Source: Massilia timonae CCUG 45783 (lineage in GTDB: Bacteria; Pseudomonadota; Gammaproteobacteria; Burkholderiales; Burkholderiaceae_D). From it: 64,000 nt of DNA. Numbering within the stretch: the first letter of the stretch is position 1; each line of letters opens with the position of its first letter. The position numbers were made by a program, and so were the translations under genes. The DNA lies in NCBI RefSeq assembly GCF_000315425.1, contig NZ_JH992922.1, positions 1,013,922 to 1,077,921 on the forward strand. Reading direction: 5' to 3'. This document shows, in pieces, positions 28,862-38,415 of the stretch. Below the pieces are notes generated by a model, which was not told the origin of the DNA, did not search any database, and saw only the letters and a program-made list of their open reading frames with translations.

Positions 28862-30045
28862 GGTGCGGCCTTTTCCAGTCTGTTGAGCGCCTGCGCCAGT
28901 TGCGCGACGTCGTCGATGCCGTGGGCGGCCGACAAGGTCACGCGCAGGCGCGCCGTGCCCGGCGCCACGGTCGGCGGGCGGATCGCCGGCACCCACAGGC
29001 CCTGTTCATGCAGGGCGGCGGAGGCGCGCAGCGCGGCGTCGTTGCTGCCGATGATGACGGGCTGGATCGCGGTGGTCGACGCCGCCAGTTTCCAACGTTG
29101 GAAATCCAGCGACTCGCGCAACTGCCTGACCAGCCCCGCCAGGTGGGCGCGTCGTGATTCTCCTTCGGCGCCGCCAATGATATCAAGGCTGGCGAGCAGG
29201 GCGTGCGCGAGGGCCGGCGGGCAGGCCGTGGTGTAGATGTAGGGACGGGCGCGCTGCACCAGCAATTCGATGACGCTGGCGTGCGCGGCGACGAAGGCGC
29301 CGCCGACGCCGGCCGCCTTGCCGAGCGTGCCCATATACACCAGGTTGGGCGAGCGCAGGCCGAAGTGTTCGAGCGCGCCGCGGCCGTTCGTCCCCAGCAC
29401 GCCGAAGCCATGGGCGTCGTCGACCACCAGCCAGGCGCCGTGACGCTCGCACACGGCCAGCAGCGCCGGCAGCGGGGCCAGGTTGCCGTCCATGCTGAAG
29501 ACGCTGTCGGTGACGACGATTTTCGTGGCGGCGGTGCTGGCCTTCAGTTGCGCCTCGAGCGCATCGACGTCGCCATGCGGATAAACGGTGACGCCGGCCT
29601 TCGCCAGGCGCGCGCCGTCGATCAGCGAGGCGTGGTTCAGCTCCTCCGAGAAGATCGTCGCATCGGCATCCAGGCCCAGCGCGGTCAGGATCGCGAGGTT
29701 GGCCATATAGCCGGTGCACAGCGTGAGCGCGCGCGCCTGTTGCAGGTGCGGCGCCATCCACTCGGCCAGGCGCTCTTCCAGCACGTGGTGGGCGCGGCCG
29801 TGGCCCGACACCAGGTGCGAGGCGCCGCTGCCGGCGCCGTACAAAGTGGCGCCCGCGCGCAATGCTTCGATGACCACGGGATGCGACGCCAGGCCGAGGT
29901 AGTCGTTGCTGCAGAAGGCCAGCAGCATACGATCGTCAACCCGTTGGCGCGGCGCGCAGGCGCCGTCGGTCACGCGACGCTTGCGCACCAGGCTGTGGGC
30001 GGCGAGCGCGTCGAGCTTGCGGTCGATGGCGGCAATCAGGTTCAT
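28858..30045 (-). CDS. bioF: 8-amino-7-oxononanoate synthase BioF
   Basis: A PLP enzyme condensing pimeloyl thioester with alanine. The 395 residues show [35 protein letters not shown] and the PLP lysine in [15 protein letters not shown]. The open frame continues far upstream through bioA, but the ATG at 30045 gives the family start and lies 2 bases after the bioA stop. Confidence 0.96.
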   Translation of the reverse strand: MNLIAAIDRKLDALAAHSLVRKRRVTDGACAPRQRVDDRMLLAFCSNDYLGLASHPVVIEALRAGATLYGAGSGASHLVSGHGRAHHVLEERLAEWMAPHLQQARALTLCTGYMANLAILTALGLDADATIFSEELNHASLIDGARLAKAGVTVYPHGDVDALEAQLKASTAATKIVVTDSVFSMDGNLAPLPALLAVCERHGAWLVVDDAHGFGVLGTNGRGALEHFGLRSPNLVYMGTLGKAAGVGGAFVAAHASVIELLVQRARPYIYTTACPPALAHALLASLDIIGGAEGESRRAHLAGLVRQLRESLDFQRWKLAASTTAIQPVIIGSNDAALRASAALHEQGLWVPAIRPPTVAPGTARLRVTLSAAHGIDDVAQLAQALNRLEKAAP

Positions 30046-30047
30046 GG

Positions 30048-31388
30048 TCACGCAGCAATCACCGATTCGAAGGTCTTGATGGTGCGCGCGGCCAGGCCGG
30101 CGACGTCCTCGTCGTCCAGCACATAGGGCGGCATCAGGTAGACGGTGCGGCCGATCGGGCGCAGCAGCAGTTCGTTCTCGACCGCGGTGGAGAAGAAGCG
30201 GCGCGAGAAGGTCGAGGCGCGATCCTTGTCCGGCTCGATGGCGTCGAACGCGAAGATCATGCCGCGCTGGCGGAAGTGGCGGGCGCGCTCGTGTTCCGCC
30301 AGCGGCGCCAGCGCGATCGTCATTTTGGTGGCCAGTTCGCGATTGCGGTTCAAGACATCGTCTTCCTCGAAGATGTCGAGCGTGGCCAGCGCGGCGCGGC
30401 AGGCCAGCGGATTGCCGGTGTACGAGTGCGAGTGCAGGAAGCCGCGCGTGATGTCTTCGCTGTAGAAGGCCTGGTAGATGTCGTCGCGGGTGAGCACCAG
30501 CGACAGCGGCAGGTAGCCGCCGCTGATGCCTTTCGACAGGCACATGAAGTCGGGCCAGATCGACGCCTGTTCGCAGGCGAAGAAGGTGCCGGTGCGCCCG
30601 CAGCCGACCGCGATCTCGTCGGCGATCAGGTGCACATGGTGCTGGTCGCACAGGTCGCGCAGCAACTTGAGGTAGAGCGGGTCGTACATCGCCATGCCGG
30701 TCGCGCACTGCACCAGCGGTTCGACGATGATGGCCGCGATGTTGTCGCCGCGCTGCTCGAACAGTTCCTTCACTTCCAGGATCGCGCGGCGCGCCACGTC
30801 CTGGGCGGTTTCGCCTTCGCCCGCGTTGCGCGCGTCGGGCGCGCTCACCACGTGGGAGGCGCGCAGCAGCGGGCCATAGGCATCCTTGAACAGCGGGACG
30901 TCGGTGACCGACAGCGCGCCGATGGTCTCGCCGTGGTAGCTGCCTTGCAGGCAGACGAATTCCTGTTTGGCCGGCTTGCCGGCATTGCGCCAGGCGTGGA
31001 AGCTCATCTTCATCGCGATCTCGACCGCGGAAGCGCCATCCGAGGCGAAAGTGGCGTGGCCCAGCGCGTGGCCGGTCAGCTTCGACAGGCGTTCGGCCAG
31101 CTCGACCACCGGCGCATGCGTGAAGCCGGCCAGCATCGCGTGTTCGAGCTTGTCCAGCTGGTCTTTCAGCGCGGCGTTGATGCGCGGGTTCGCATGGCCG
31201 AACAGATTGACCCACCACGAGCTGATGCCGTCCAGGTAGCGCTTGCCGTCATAGTCATAGAGCCACGGGCCCTTGCCATGGCTGACCGCGATCAGCGGCA
31301 CCTCCTCGTGATGCTGCATTTGCGTGCAGGGATGCCATACGCTGCGCAGGCTGCGCGCGATCCACTCGGAGGAGGTCGATTGAGTCAC
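30048..31388 (-). CDS. bioA: Adenosylmethionine-8-amino-7-oxononanoate aminotransferase BioA
   Basis: A class III PLP aminotransferase making 7,8-diaminononanoate. The 446 residues show HPCTQMQHHEEVPLI, LDGISSWWVNLFGHANP, FASDGASAVEIAMKM, DEIAVGCGRTGTFFACE and the PLP lysine in CLSKGISGGYLPLS. No ATG exists in a suitable place; a GTG at 31388 is taken as start, 16 bases after the liuC stop. It is the first biotin gene in the block, translated from the same transcript as liuC. Confidence 0.94.
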   Translation of the reverse strand: MTQSTSSEWIARSLRSVWHPCTQMQHHEEVPLIAVSHGKGPWLYDYDGKRYLDGISSWWVNLFGHANPRINAALKDQLDKLEHAMLAGFTHAPVVELAERLSKLTGHALGHATFASDGASAVEIAMKMSFHAWRNAGKPAKQEFVCLQGSYHGETIGALSVTDVPLFKDAYGPLLRASHVVSAPDARNAGEGETAQDVARRAILEVKELFEQRGDNIAAIIVEPLVQCATGMAMYDPLYLKLLRDLCDQHHVHLIADEIAVGCGRTGTFFACEQASIWPDFMCLSKGISGGYLPLSLVLTRDDIYQAFYSEDITRGFLHSHSYTGNPLACRAALATLDIFEEDDVLNRNRELATKMTIALAPLAEHERARHFRQRGMIFAFDAIEPDKDRASTFSRRFFSTAVENELLLRPIGRTVYLMPPYVLDDEDVAGLAARTIKTFESVIAA

Positions 31389-31404
31389 TTCTGTATTCCA
31401 ATAT

Positions 31405-32199
31405 CTATGATTGCAGCCATGTGGGCTTGCGTTTTTCAAGGAAGGAAGCCACGCCTTCCCGCCCTTCCAGTGAGGCGCGGATGGCGGCGATGCGGCCGGC
31501 GGTATCGAGCAGCAGCGCATCGTCGACTGGTTTGCCGACGATGTCGCGCACCAGCGTCTTGGCTTCCTTCAGGGCGTTCGGGCTGTTGTTGACCAGGGCG
31601 CGGGCAATGCCGGCGACCGTCGCGTCGAGCGCGTCGGCGGCCACCACTTCATGCGCGAAGCCGATGCGGCGCGCCTCAAGCGCATCGAAACGTTCGGCCG
31701 TCAAGAAGTAGCGGCGCGCGGCCTGCTCGCCCATGGCCTTGATCACGTAAGGCGAGATGGTAGCCGGAATCAGGCCGAGCTTCACTTCGGACAGGCAAAA
31801 ACCGGCGGTGTCGATGGCGACGACGATGTCGCAGGCGGCCACCAGCCCCATGCCGCCGGCGTAGCAGTCGCCCTGCACCTTGGCCACGGTGGGCTTCGGG
31901 CACAGGTAGATCGTGCGCAGCATGTCGGCCAGGCGCAGCGCATCTTCCTGGTTTTCTTCATGCGAGTAGCCGGCCATCTTCTTCATCCAGTTCAGGTCGG
32001 CGCCGGCGCAGAAGGCCGGACCGTTCGCGGCCAGGACGATGGCGCGCACCGTGTCGCTCCGGCCCAGTTCATCGAAGGCCAGCGCCAGTTCGGCGATCGC
32101 GTGCTCGTTGAAGGCGTTGCGCAGCTCGGGGCGGTTCAGGGTGACGGTGGCGACCTTGTCGGCGATCGCGATGGTGAGGGTCTGATAGTCCATATTCAT
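31405..32199 (-). CDS. liuC: Methylglutaconyl-CoA hydratase (enoyl-CoA hydratase family)
   Basis: A 264-residue crotonase: LNRPELRNAFNEHAI, the oxyanion hole region ANGPAFCAGADLNWMKKM, and QGDCYAGGMGLVAACDIVV with the conserved glycine pair. In a liu operon it hydrates 3-methylglutaconyl-CoA to HMG-CoA. The start at 32199 has GGGAGAG directly before it. It lies 7 bases after liuB and is followed by bioA. Confidence 0.93.
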   Translation of the reverse strand: MNMDYQTLTIAIADKVATVTLNRPELRNAFNEHAIAELALAFDELGRSDTVRAIVLAANGPAFCAGADLNWMKKMAGYSHEENQEDALRLADMLRTIYLCPKPTVAKVQGDCYAGGMGLVAACDIVVAIDTAGFCLSEVKLGLIPATISPYVIKAMGEQAARRYFLTAERFDALEARRIGFAHEVVAADALDATVAGIARALVNNSPNALKEAKTLVRDIVGKPVDDALLLDTAGRIAAIRASLEGREGVASFLEKRKPTWLQS

Positions 32200-32206
32200 C
32201 TCTCCC

Positions 32207-33814
32207 TTACATGCGGAACACGCCGAACTTCGTGTCCTCGATCGGCTTGTTCATGGCGCTTGATAAGCCCAGGCCCAGCACCATGCGCGTATCAACCGGA
32301 TCGATCACGCCATCGTCCCACAGGCGCGCGCTGGCATAGTAGGGGTGGCCCTGGTGTTCGTACTGGTCCTTGATCGGCTGCTTGAACGCGGCTTCTTCTT
32401 CGGGCGACCACTGGCCGCCTTTCGCTTCCAGCCCATCGCGCTTGACGGTGGCCAGCACCGACGCCGCCTGATCTCCGCCCATCACCGAGATGCGCGCGTT
32501 CGGCCACATCCACAGGAAGCGCGGCGAGAACGCGCGGCCGCACATGCCGTAGTTGCCTGCGCCGAAGGAGCCGCCGATGATGATGGTGAACTTCGGCACC
32601 GAGGCGGTGGCGACGGCGGTGACCATCTTGGCGCCGTTGCGGGCGATGCCTTCGTTTTCGTACTTGCGGCCGACCATGAAGCCGGTGATGTTCTGCAAAA
32701 AGACGAGCGGGATCTTGCGCTGGCAGCACAGTTCGATGAAGTGGGCGCCTTTCAAGGCGGACTCGGAGAACAGGATGCCGTTGTTGGCGATGATGCCGAC
32801 CTTCATGCCGTAGATGTGGGCGAAGCCGCACACCAGCGTGGTGCCATATCTCGCCTTGAATTCGTCGAATTCGCTACCGTCCACCACGCGCGCGATCACT
32901 TCGCGCACGTCGAAGGGCTTGCGGGTATCGACCGGAATGACGCCATACAGTTCTTCAGGGGCGTACTTCGGCTCCACGCTCTCGCGCAGCGCGCCCTGCA
33001 CCGGCTTGACCCGGTTCAGGTTCGAGACGATGGTGCGCGCCAGCGCCAGCGCATGCGGATCGTTCTGGGCCAGGTGGTCGGCCACGCCCGACAGGCGGGT
33101 GTGGACGTCGCCGCCGCCCAGGTCTTCGGCGCTGACCACTTCGCCGGTCGCGGCCTTCACCAGCGGCGGGCCGCCGAGGAAGATCGTGCCCTGTTCCTTG
33201 ACGATGATCGACTCGTCGCTCATCGCCGGCACGTAGGCGCCGCCGGCGGTGCACGAACCCATCACCACGGCGATCTGCGGGATGCCCTTGGCCGACAGGT
33301 TCGCCTGGTTGTAGAAGATGCGGCCGAAGTGGTCGCGGTCGGGGAAGACGTCGTCCTGGTTCGGCAGGTTGGCGCCGCCCGAGTCGACCAGGTAGATGCA
33401 GGGCAGGTTGTTCTGCTCGGCGATCTCCTGCGCGCGCAGGTGTTTTTTCACCGTCATCGGGTAATAGGTGCCGCCCTTGACGGTGGCATCGTTACAGACG
33501 ATCACGCATTCCTGGCCCGATACGCGGCCGATGCCGGTGATGATGCCGGCGCTGGGGGCGGCGCCGTCATACATCTCATAGGCGGCCAGCTGCGAGAATT
33601 CGAGGAAGGGCGTACCCGGATCGAGCAGGTGTTCGACGCGCTCGCGCGGCAGCAGCTTGCCGCGCGCAACGTGCTTGGCGCAGGCCGCTTCGCCACCGCC
33701 CTGGGACATCTGGGCAACGCGCGCGCGCAAGTCGTCCACCACCGCCTGCATTGCCGCGGCATTGGTCTTGAAGTCCTCGCCGCGCGGGTTCAGTTTGCTC
33801 TCGATCTGGGGCAT
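32207..33814 (-). CDS. liuB: Methylcrotonyl-CoA carboxylase beta (carboxyltransferase) subunit
   Basis: The 535-residue carboxyltransferase half of the biotin enzyme: [54 protein letters not shown]-type acyl-CoA site, [11 protein letters not shown] and [19 protein letters not shown]. The internal ATG at 33814 ([13 protein letters not shown]) is the usual family start. It is the first dedicated catabolic gene of the operon. A LiuR-type palindrome lies about 250 bases upstream, within ychJ. Confidence 0.95.
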   Translation of the reverse strand: MPQIESKLNPRGEDFKTNAAAMQAVVDDLRARVAQMSQGGGEAACAKHVARGKLLPRERVEHLLDPGTPFLEFSQLAAYEMYDGAAPSAGIITGIGRVSGQECVIVCNDATVKGGTYYPMTVKKHLRAQEIAEQNNLPCIYLVDSGGANLPNQDDVFPDRDHFGRIFYNQANLSAKGIPQIAVVMGSCTAGGAYVPAMSDESIIVKEQGTIFLGGPPLVKAATGEVVSAEDLGGGDVHTRLSGVADHLAQNDPHALALARTIVSNLNRVKPVQGALRESVEPKYAPEELYGVIPVDTRKPFDVREVIARVVDGSEFDEFKARYGTTLVCGFAHIYGMKVGIIANNGILFSESALKGAHFIELCCQRKIPLVFLQNITGFMVGRKYENEGIARNGAKMVTAVATASVPKFTIIIGGSFGAGNYGMCGRAFSPRFLWMWPNARISVMGGDQAASVLATVKRDGLEAKGGQWSPEEEAAFKQPIKDQYEHQGHPYYASARLWDDGVIDPVDTRMVLGLGLSSAMNKPIEDTKFGVFRM

Positions 33815-33860
33815 GTGCCGTCCTCTGCTTTCGTCTCTTTTTTGTCCGCCTCTCGCGGCG

Positions 33861-34322
33861 CTACTTCTTGTCAGGGAAACTGCCGTCCAGGTAGAACCAG
33901 CGAAGCGCGCCATCCGGGCCGGGTTCGCGCACGAAGCGGCTGACTTCGTGCAGGCGGTGCGCACGGCCGCCAACCTTGAAGCGGGCGACGAATTCGACGC
34001 TATCCTCGTTGATACGGTTCGGGTCTTGCTCTGGATCGTCCGGCAATTCTGCTTTACGTTGACGTAAACGTAAAGCAGTTTTTATCTCGAGTCCGAGCCA
34101 GCGCATGGGCTCGGACTCGTCGATGATCGCTTCCTGCGGGCGGGTACTTGGATGCCAGGTGGCAACCAGATAGGACTCGTCCTTGAGCGTGAATGCGGTA
34201 TACCGCGAGCGCATCAGGGTTTCGGCGGTCGGCGGCAGGGCCGCGCCGGCCAGGTAGGGTCCGCAGCATTGCGCGAACGCGGGGCCGCCGCAGGGGCAGG
34301 GAGAGGTGGGACGGGTGGACAT
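33861..34322 (-). CDS. ychJ: YchJ/UPF0225 family SEC-C motif protein carrying an embedded LiuR-type site
   Basis: A 153-residue protein with an N-terminal zinc-binding SEC-C-like motif ([16 protein letters not shown]) and the YchJ body ([63 protein letters not shown]). Residues 82-92 ([11 protein letters not shown]) look like an insertion relative to the usual family and are encoded by the 30-bp palindrome at 34049-34078. Function is unknown. It precedes liuB by 46 bases on the same strand. Confidence 0.9.
   Translation of the reverse strand: MSTRPTSPCPCGGPAFAQCCGPYLAGAALPPTAETLMRSRYTAFTLKDESYLVATWHPSTRPQEAIIDESEPMRWLGLEIKTALRLRQRKAELPDDPEQDPNRINEDSVEFVARFKVGGRAHRLHEVSRFVREPGPDGALRWFYLDGSFPDKK
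34049..34078. promoter_or_regulatory. LiuR-type palindrome inside ychJ
   Basis: Perfect 12-bp arms CTGCTTTACGTT (34049-34060) and AACGTAAAGCAG (34067-34078) with a 6-base centre GACGTA. The core TTACGTTGACGTAAACGTAA (34054-34073) is identical at 19 of 20 bases to the site upstream of liuA. It lies within the ychJ coding sequence, about 250 bases before liuB. No good -10 is visible next to it. Confidence 0.75.
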
Positions 34323-34402
34323 GGCGGCAATTATCCGCGATTTCGCGACTGTGGGTCATGCGGGCTGCATGACTCCGGCGCCAAGGATAATTGCTGGAAC
34401 GT

Positions 34403-34423
34403 ATAGACAGGCGAAGTGTCTAT
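34403..34423. promoter_or_regulatory. Inverted repeat upstream of higA
   Basis: ATAGACA (34403-34409) and TGTCTAT (34417-34423), perfect 7-bp arms 7 bases apart, 67 bases before the higA start. This is a typical operator layout for an autoregulating antitoxin; the binding itself is inference. Confidence 0.45.
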
Positions 34424-34490
34424 TTCATCGTAAAAGTGGACCGCAGCTAAAAAATTCAGCAGTTGGGTATGGACTTGTACTGGAGCTTAT

Positions 34491-34793
34491 ATGTTTGCCA
34501 ATCGAATGCGGCCAGTTCATCCTGGAGAGGTTCTGCGTGAAGAATATTTGGTGCCACTGAAAATGTCAGGTGATGCATTAGCCGTCGCGTTGCTCGTCAG
34601 TCCCGCACAAGTGAATAGAATCAGGCGCGAAAAGTCTGGTATCAGTCCAATCATGGCGTTGCGCCTTTCACGTTACTTCGGAACGACTCCAGAGTTCTGG
34701 TTGAACTTGCAGATGATGTACGAGCTTCAAACAGCCAAGTCCCTGTCTGGAGAATCGATCACCAAGATGATCCAGCCACGTTGTAGCCGTTGA
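34491..34793 (+). CDS. higA: HigA-family antitoxin-like HTH protein, no toxin gene
   Basis: A 100-residue Xre-type protein with the HigA/VapI signature: MRPVHPGEVLREEYLVPLKM, a helix-turn-helix (GDALAVALLVSPAQVNRIRREKSGIS) and ALRLSRYFGTTPEFWLNLQ. HigA proteins repress their operon and neutralise the HigB RNase. No higB-like frame lies on either side. The surrounding 400 bases are clearly more AT-rich than the neighbours, which suggests horizontal acquisition. Confidence 0.88.
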   Translation: MFANRMRPVHPGEVLREEYLVPLKMSGDALAVALLVSPAQVNRIRREKSGISPIMALRLSRYFGTTPEFWLNLQMMYELQTAKSLSGESITKMIQPRCSR

Positions 34794-34810
34794 CGCATGA
34801 ACGGAATTTA

Positions 34811-36043
34811 TTAACGCAGCGTCAACCCATCCAACCCAAACGGCGGCGCCTTCCCCTGCACCAGGTCGGCCAGCACCGCCGCCGTCCCGCAGGCAAACGT
34901 AAACCCCAACGGCCCGTGCCCGACGTTCAGCCACAGATTGTCATACCGGGTGGCCCCGATGATCGGCGCGCTGCTCGGCGTGGCCGGCCGCAAGCCCGCC
35001 CACACCGAGACCTGCGAATAATCCGCCGCGCGCGGCATGGTGTCGCGCACCTGGCGCGTCAGGCCCTCGACCCGCTTCGGATCGTGGCGCAGGTCCTCGC
35101 CCACCATGTCGACCATCGCCGCCACCCGCAGCCGGTCGCCGATGCGCGCATACAGCACCTTGCGTTCGAAGTCGGTGACGCTGATCTCGGGCGCCACGTC
35201 GTCCTGGCGGATCGGGGCGGACAGGCTGTAGCCCTTGAGCGGATACAGCGGCAGGTCGATGCCGATCGATCCGGCCAGGTCGCGGCTCTGGATCCCGGCC
35301 GCCAGCACGTAGGCGTCCGCCGTGAGCAGGCCGCCGGCCGTCTCGACGCCGCGGATGCGTCCGCGCTCGGCGTACAGCCCGCGCGCCTCGCCATGGACGA
35401 AGCCGCGAAAGCGCGGGTGTTCTCGCAGGCGCCCGGCCAGGGCCAGGCAGAAGGCGTGGCAGTCGGCCACCGCCTCGCCGGCGTTGTAGATGCCGCCGGC
35501 CAGCAGGTGCTGGCTTGCCGCCAGCGCCGGTTCGCGCGCGCCGCACTCTTCGGGCGACCAGACCTGGCCGGCGCCGGGTTTCGACGCCGCTGCCTCGAAC
35601 ACCTCGCGCGAGCGGTAGACCACCAGCTTGCCGGCGTCGCGCCAGTGGAAGGATTCGGGCGGCACCACCAGATCGAGCTGCCCCATCGCGCGGCGCGAGC
35701 ATTCTCCCAGCTCGAGCAGCTTGGCCGTGGTGCGGCGGTTGACGTCGGCGCGGCAGTGGGCCAGGAAGCTGGCCAGCCAGCGGTACTGGCGCAGGTCGGC
35801 CTCCGGCTTGAAGCGCAGCGGGCCGTCGGCCTGGAACAGCCATTTGACGGCCTTGAGCGGAATGCCTGCGTCGGCCAGCGGCGAGACGTAGCGGTAGCTG
35901 AGCTGGCCGCCGTTGCCGTAGCTGGCGCCGCTGCCGACTTCCGGCGCGCGCTCGAGCAGGGTGACGCCGTAGCCGGCTTCCACCAGCCACCAGGCCGATG
36001 CCAGGCCGACGACGCCGCCGCCGATCACGATGATGTGCTGCAT
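34811..36043 (-). CDS. dadA: D-amino acid dehydrogenase small subunit
   Basis: A 410-residue FAD-dependent oxidoreductase of the inner membrane that deaminates D-amino acids such as D-alanine. The FAD-binding IVIGGGVVGLASAWWLVEAGYGV is at the N-terminus, with GASYGNGGQLSYRYVSPLA following and WAGLRPATPSSAPIIG and NVGHGPLGFTFACGTA at the end. No alanine racemase is adjacent. It could use D-Ala released by the cell-wall enzymes encoded nearby (inference). Confidence 0.92.
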   Translation of the reverse strand: MQHIIVIGGGVVGLASAWWLVEAGYGVTLLERAPEVGSGASYGNGGQLSYRYVSPLADAGIPLKAVKWLFQADGPLRFKPEADLRQYRWLASFLAHCRADVNRRTTAKLLELGECSRRAMGQLDLVVPPESFHWRDAGKLVVYRSREVFEAAASKPGAGQVWSPEECGAREPALAASQHLLAGGIYNAGEAVADCHAFCLALAGRLREHPRFRGFVHGEARGLYAERGRIRGVETAGGLLTADAYVLAAGIQSRDLAGSIGIDLPLYPLKGYSLSAPIRQDDVAPEISVTDFERKVLYARIGDRLRVAAMVDMVGEDLRHDPKRVEGLTRQVRDTMPRAADYSQVSVWAGLRPATPSSAPIIGATRYDNLWLNVGHGPLGFTFACGTAAVLADLVQGKAPPFGLDGLTLR

Positions 36044-36159
36044 GCCAGACTCGTTTGTTCAGATTGGGGGAGAGAGCTTAGAGGCTGGTTGGACGGCCCG
36101 CCAATGAATGGTGGGCGAACAGTCATAACCGGCATATATGTACGCATTTGCGCGAGCGT

Positions 36160-37455
36160 TCACGAAGATTGGCCGAGGATGGCGCGCCGGTAAACACTTG
36201 CCAGCACGCGTTCCTCGTAGCGCGCCAGCGAGGAATCGCGGCCCGGATCGGTCGACGGGTCACGCGCGCTGCCGCCGGCCAGCACCACGATGCCGTTGCC
36301 ACTGGCGCGGTCCATGGCGAAGACCGAGCGCAGGCCGTAGGCGTCGCCCAGGTGGCCCACCGCGTCGAAGCCGGGCGTCAGCCACATCCCGGGACGGTCG
36401 GGATAGTGGGCGTTGCCCAGGCCGCGCGGGCTGAGGATGCTGCCCAGCGGGTTGCCGTTGCCGCCGACGCCGTCGTAACGCCAGTGGCGGGCGAACATCC
36501 GGTCGAGCGTCGCTTGTTGCAGCAGGCGCTTGCCGTCATGCACGCCGCCCGCCATCAGCATGCGCATGACGACGCCAAGGTCGCGCGCCGAGATGCGCAG
36601 GCCGCCGGTCGGGCTGAACGGCGTGGCGTTCGTGCCCGGCACGTAGCCGGCCAGGCCGGGCGGCGGCTGGATGCCGGGGGCGTCGACCTGCGCGACCCAG
36701 GGGCCGTCGGATTGCCAGGTGTCGCTGTCCACCGCGCGCTTGCGGTAGATGGTCGCCAGCCGGTCCTGCGCCGCCTTCGGCAGTTCGGACGGATTGTAGC
36801 CGGCCTGCAGGCCGAGCGGCTGCAACAGCAGGCGCGCCATCAGGCGGTCGAAGCGTTCGCCGGTCACGCGCTCCATGATCGTGCCGATCAGGCCGAAGCC
36901 CAGGTTGCAGTAGCTGTAATAGGCGCCGTCAGGGCCGGCGAGGCTCGACCAGGCGGGCCGCACGTCCTTCAGCGCGGTCGTGGCCGGCCAGAAGTAGCCG
37001 GCGTCGTCGCGCAGCGAGGAGGTATGCAGCAACAGGTGGCGCAGGGTGATCGCCTGGTTGGCGAAATGCGGATTGCGCAAGTCGAAACCGAGGTAGTCCG
37101 AGACGTCGGCATCGAGATCGACCTTGCCGTCTTCCAGCAGGCGCATCAGGCCGAGCGTGGTGACCAGCTTCGAGATCGAGGCGATGCGGAACAAAGTATC
37201 CGGTGTGGCGGGACGGTCGGGCATGGCGCCGTTGCCGATGGTGCGGCGCCCGAACGCGCCTTCGTACACCGGCCGACCGGCGCGCAGGGCCACCACCGAC
37301 AGGCTGGCCAGCGGGAAGGCGGGATCATCGGCGATGGCAGCCAGCTCGGCGTCGAGCGAGGCCACACCGCCGGACGCCGGCGGCATCGCCGCGAACAGCG
37401 GTTCCATCGCGCCCAGCATGACCATGCCGAGCAGGGATCGCCTGCCGTGATTCAT
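36160..37455 (-). CDS. Beta-lactamase class C family serine hydrolase
   Basis: A 431-residue exported protein with a basic N-terminus and hydrophobic segment (RRSLLGMVMLGAMEPLFAAM). The SxxK motif is SISK in LFRIASISKLVTTLG, the YxN motif is YCN in YYSYCNLGFGLIG, and a conserved HLLLHTSSL follows the first motif. Such proteins act as D,D-peptidases, esterases or beta-lactamases; which one is not decidable here. It lies between dadA and the divergent peptidoglycan-recycling operon. Confidence 0.87.
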   Translation of the reverse strand: MNHGRRSLLGMVMLGAMEPLFAAMPPASGGVASLDAELAAIADDPAFPLASLSVVALRAGRPVYEGAFGRRTIGNGAMPDRPATPDTLFRIASISKLVTTLGLMRLLEDGKVDLDADVSDYLGFDLRNPHFANQAITLRHLLLHTSSLRDDAGYFWPATTALKDVRPAWSSLAGPDGAYYSYCNLGFGLIGTIMERVTGERFDRLMARLLLQPLGLQAGYNPSELPKAAQDRLATIYRKRAVDSDTWQSDGPWVAQVDAPGIQPPPGLAGYVPGTNATPFSPTGGLRISARDLGVVMRMLMAGGVHDGKRLLQQATLDRMFARHWRYDGVGGNGNPLGSILSPRGLGNAHYPDRPGMWLTPGFDAVGHLGDAYGLRSVFAMDRASGNGIVVLAGGSARDPSTDPGRDSSLARYEERVLASVYRRAILGQSS

Positions 37456-37579
37456 GTCATTCCTTTTTTATTGAGTTTGCGGGATCAGGATACGGACAGC
37501 CCGAAACCCTTGCCTAATGAATAGCCGTGGGGACGCCATAACTCTTTTGTATTGGTCTCAAGTGGTATGCTTCCACGGT

Positions 37580-38320
37580 ATGAACACCCCCGGTCCCGGA
37601 TTCCAGGTCAACCTGGACGACAATTCTCCCCTCTACATGCAGCTGGCGCGCAAGCTGGCGCAGGACGTGCGCGACGGCCGCTACCAGGCCGACCAGGCGC
37701 TGCCCTCCGAACGCATGCTGTCCGAACAGCTCGACGTCTCGCGCGTCACCGCGCGCAAGGCGATCGACCAGCTGGTCGAGCAGGGCCTCGTGGTGCGCCG
37801 TCGCGGCTCGGGCAACTATATCGCGCCGCGCATCGAGCAGCCGCTGTCGAACCTGTCGAGTTTTTCGGAACAACTGCAGCAGCGCGGCTACACCCCGCGC
37901 TCCGAGTGGCTGCGCCGCGAAGTGGTCTTGGCCGACGCCGACGAGCAGCTCTCGCTGGGCCTCTCGCCCGGCGCGCGGGTGGCGCGCCTGGAACGCCTGC
38001 GCCTGGCCGACGACGTCGTGATGGCCTACGAGGTCAGCGTGATCCCGGCCACGGTGCTGCCGCGTCCCGATGGCGTGGCCGCCTCGCTGTACGCCCACCT
38101 CGGCAAGACCGGCCACATGCCGGTGCGCGCGCTGCAGCATATCCGCGCCATGAACGCCGACGCCGAGCTGGCGGCGCGCCTGGACGTGCCGGAAGGCCGC
38201 GCGGTGCTGTTCATCACCCGCGTCGGCTACCTGGAATCGGGCGAGCCGGTCGAGCTGACCCATTCCTACTGCCGCAGCGATCACTACGACTTCGTGGCTG
38301 AGCTGCGCCGACCCGCATAA
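37580..38320 (+). CDS. GntR-family (HutC/UTRA) regulator of amino-sugar genes
   Basis: A 246-residue regulator. The winged-helix N-terminal domain has PLYMQLARKLAQDVRDGRY and LPSERMLSEQLDVSRVTARKAIDQL; the UTRA ligand domain follows (GYTPRSEWLRREV through VELTHSYCRSDHYDFVAEL). The UTRA/NagR group senses phosphorylated amino sugars. The ATG at 37580 fits the family start. It directly precedes murQ and the rest of the recycling operon, so it probably controls them. Confidence 0.9.
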   Translation: MNTPGPGFQVNLDDNSPLYMQLARKLAQDVRDGRYQADQALPSERMLSEQLDVSRVTARKAIDQLVEQGLVVRRRGSGNYIAPRIEQPLSNLSSFSEQLQQRGYTPRSEWLRREVVLADADEQLSLGLSPGARVARLERLRLADDVVMAYEVSVIPATVLPRPDGVAASLYAHLGKTGHMPVRALQHIRAMNADAELAARLDVPEGRAVLFITRVGYLESGEPVELTHSYCRSDHYDFVAELRRPA

Positions 38321-38415
38321 CCTCGCGGCATGGCGGCGGCCGATCCTTTCATGGGATGGCTTGCCGAATTGGTATTACACTGGTTTCATCACAATTCCAT
38401 CCTCGAGACACGGCG

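Noticed and set aside
34323-34490. A higB toxin gene upstream of higA
   Set aside because: None of the three plus-strand frames shows HigB motifs or a complete short gene.
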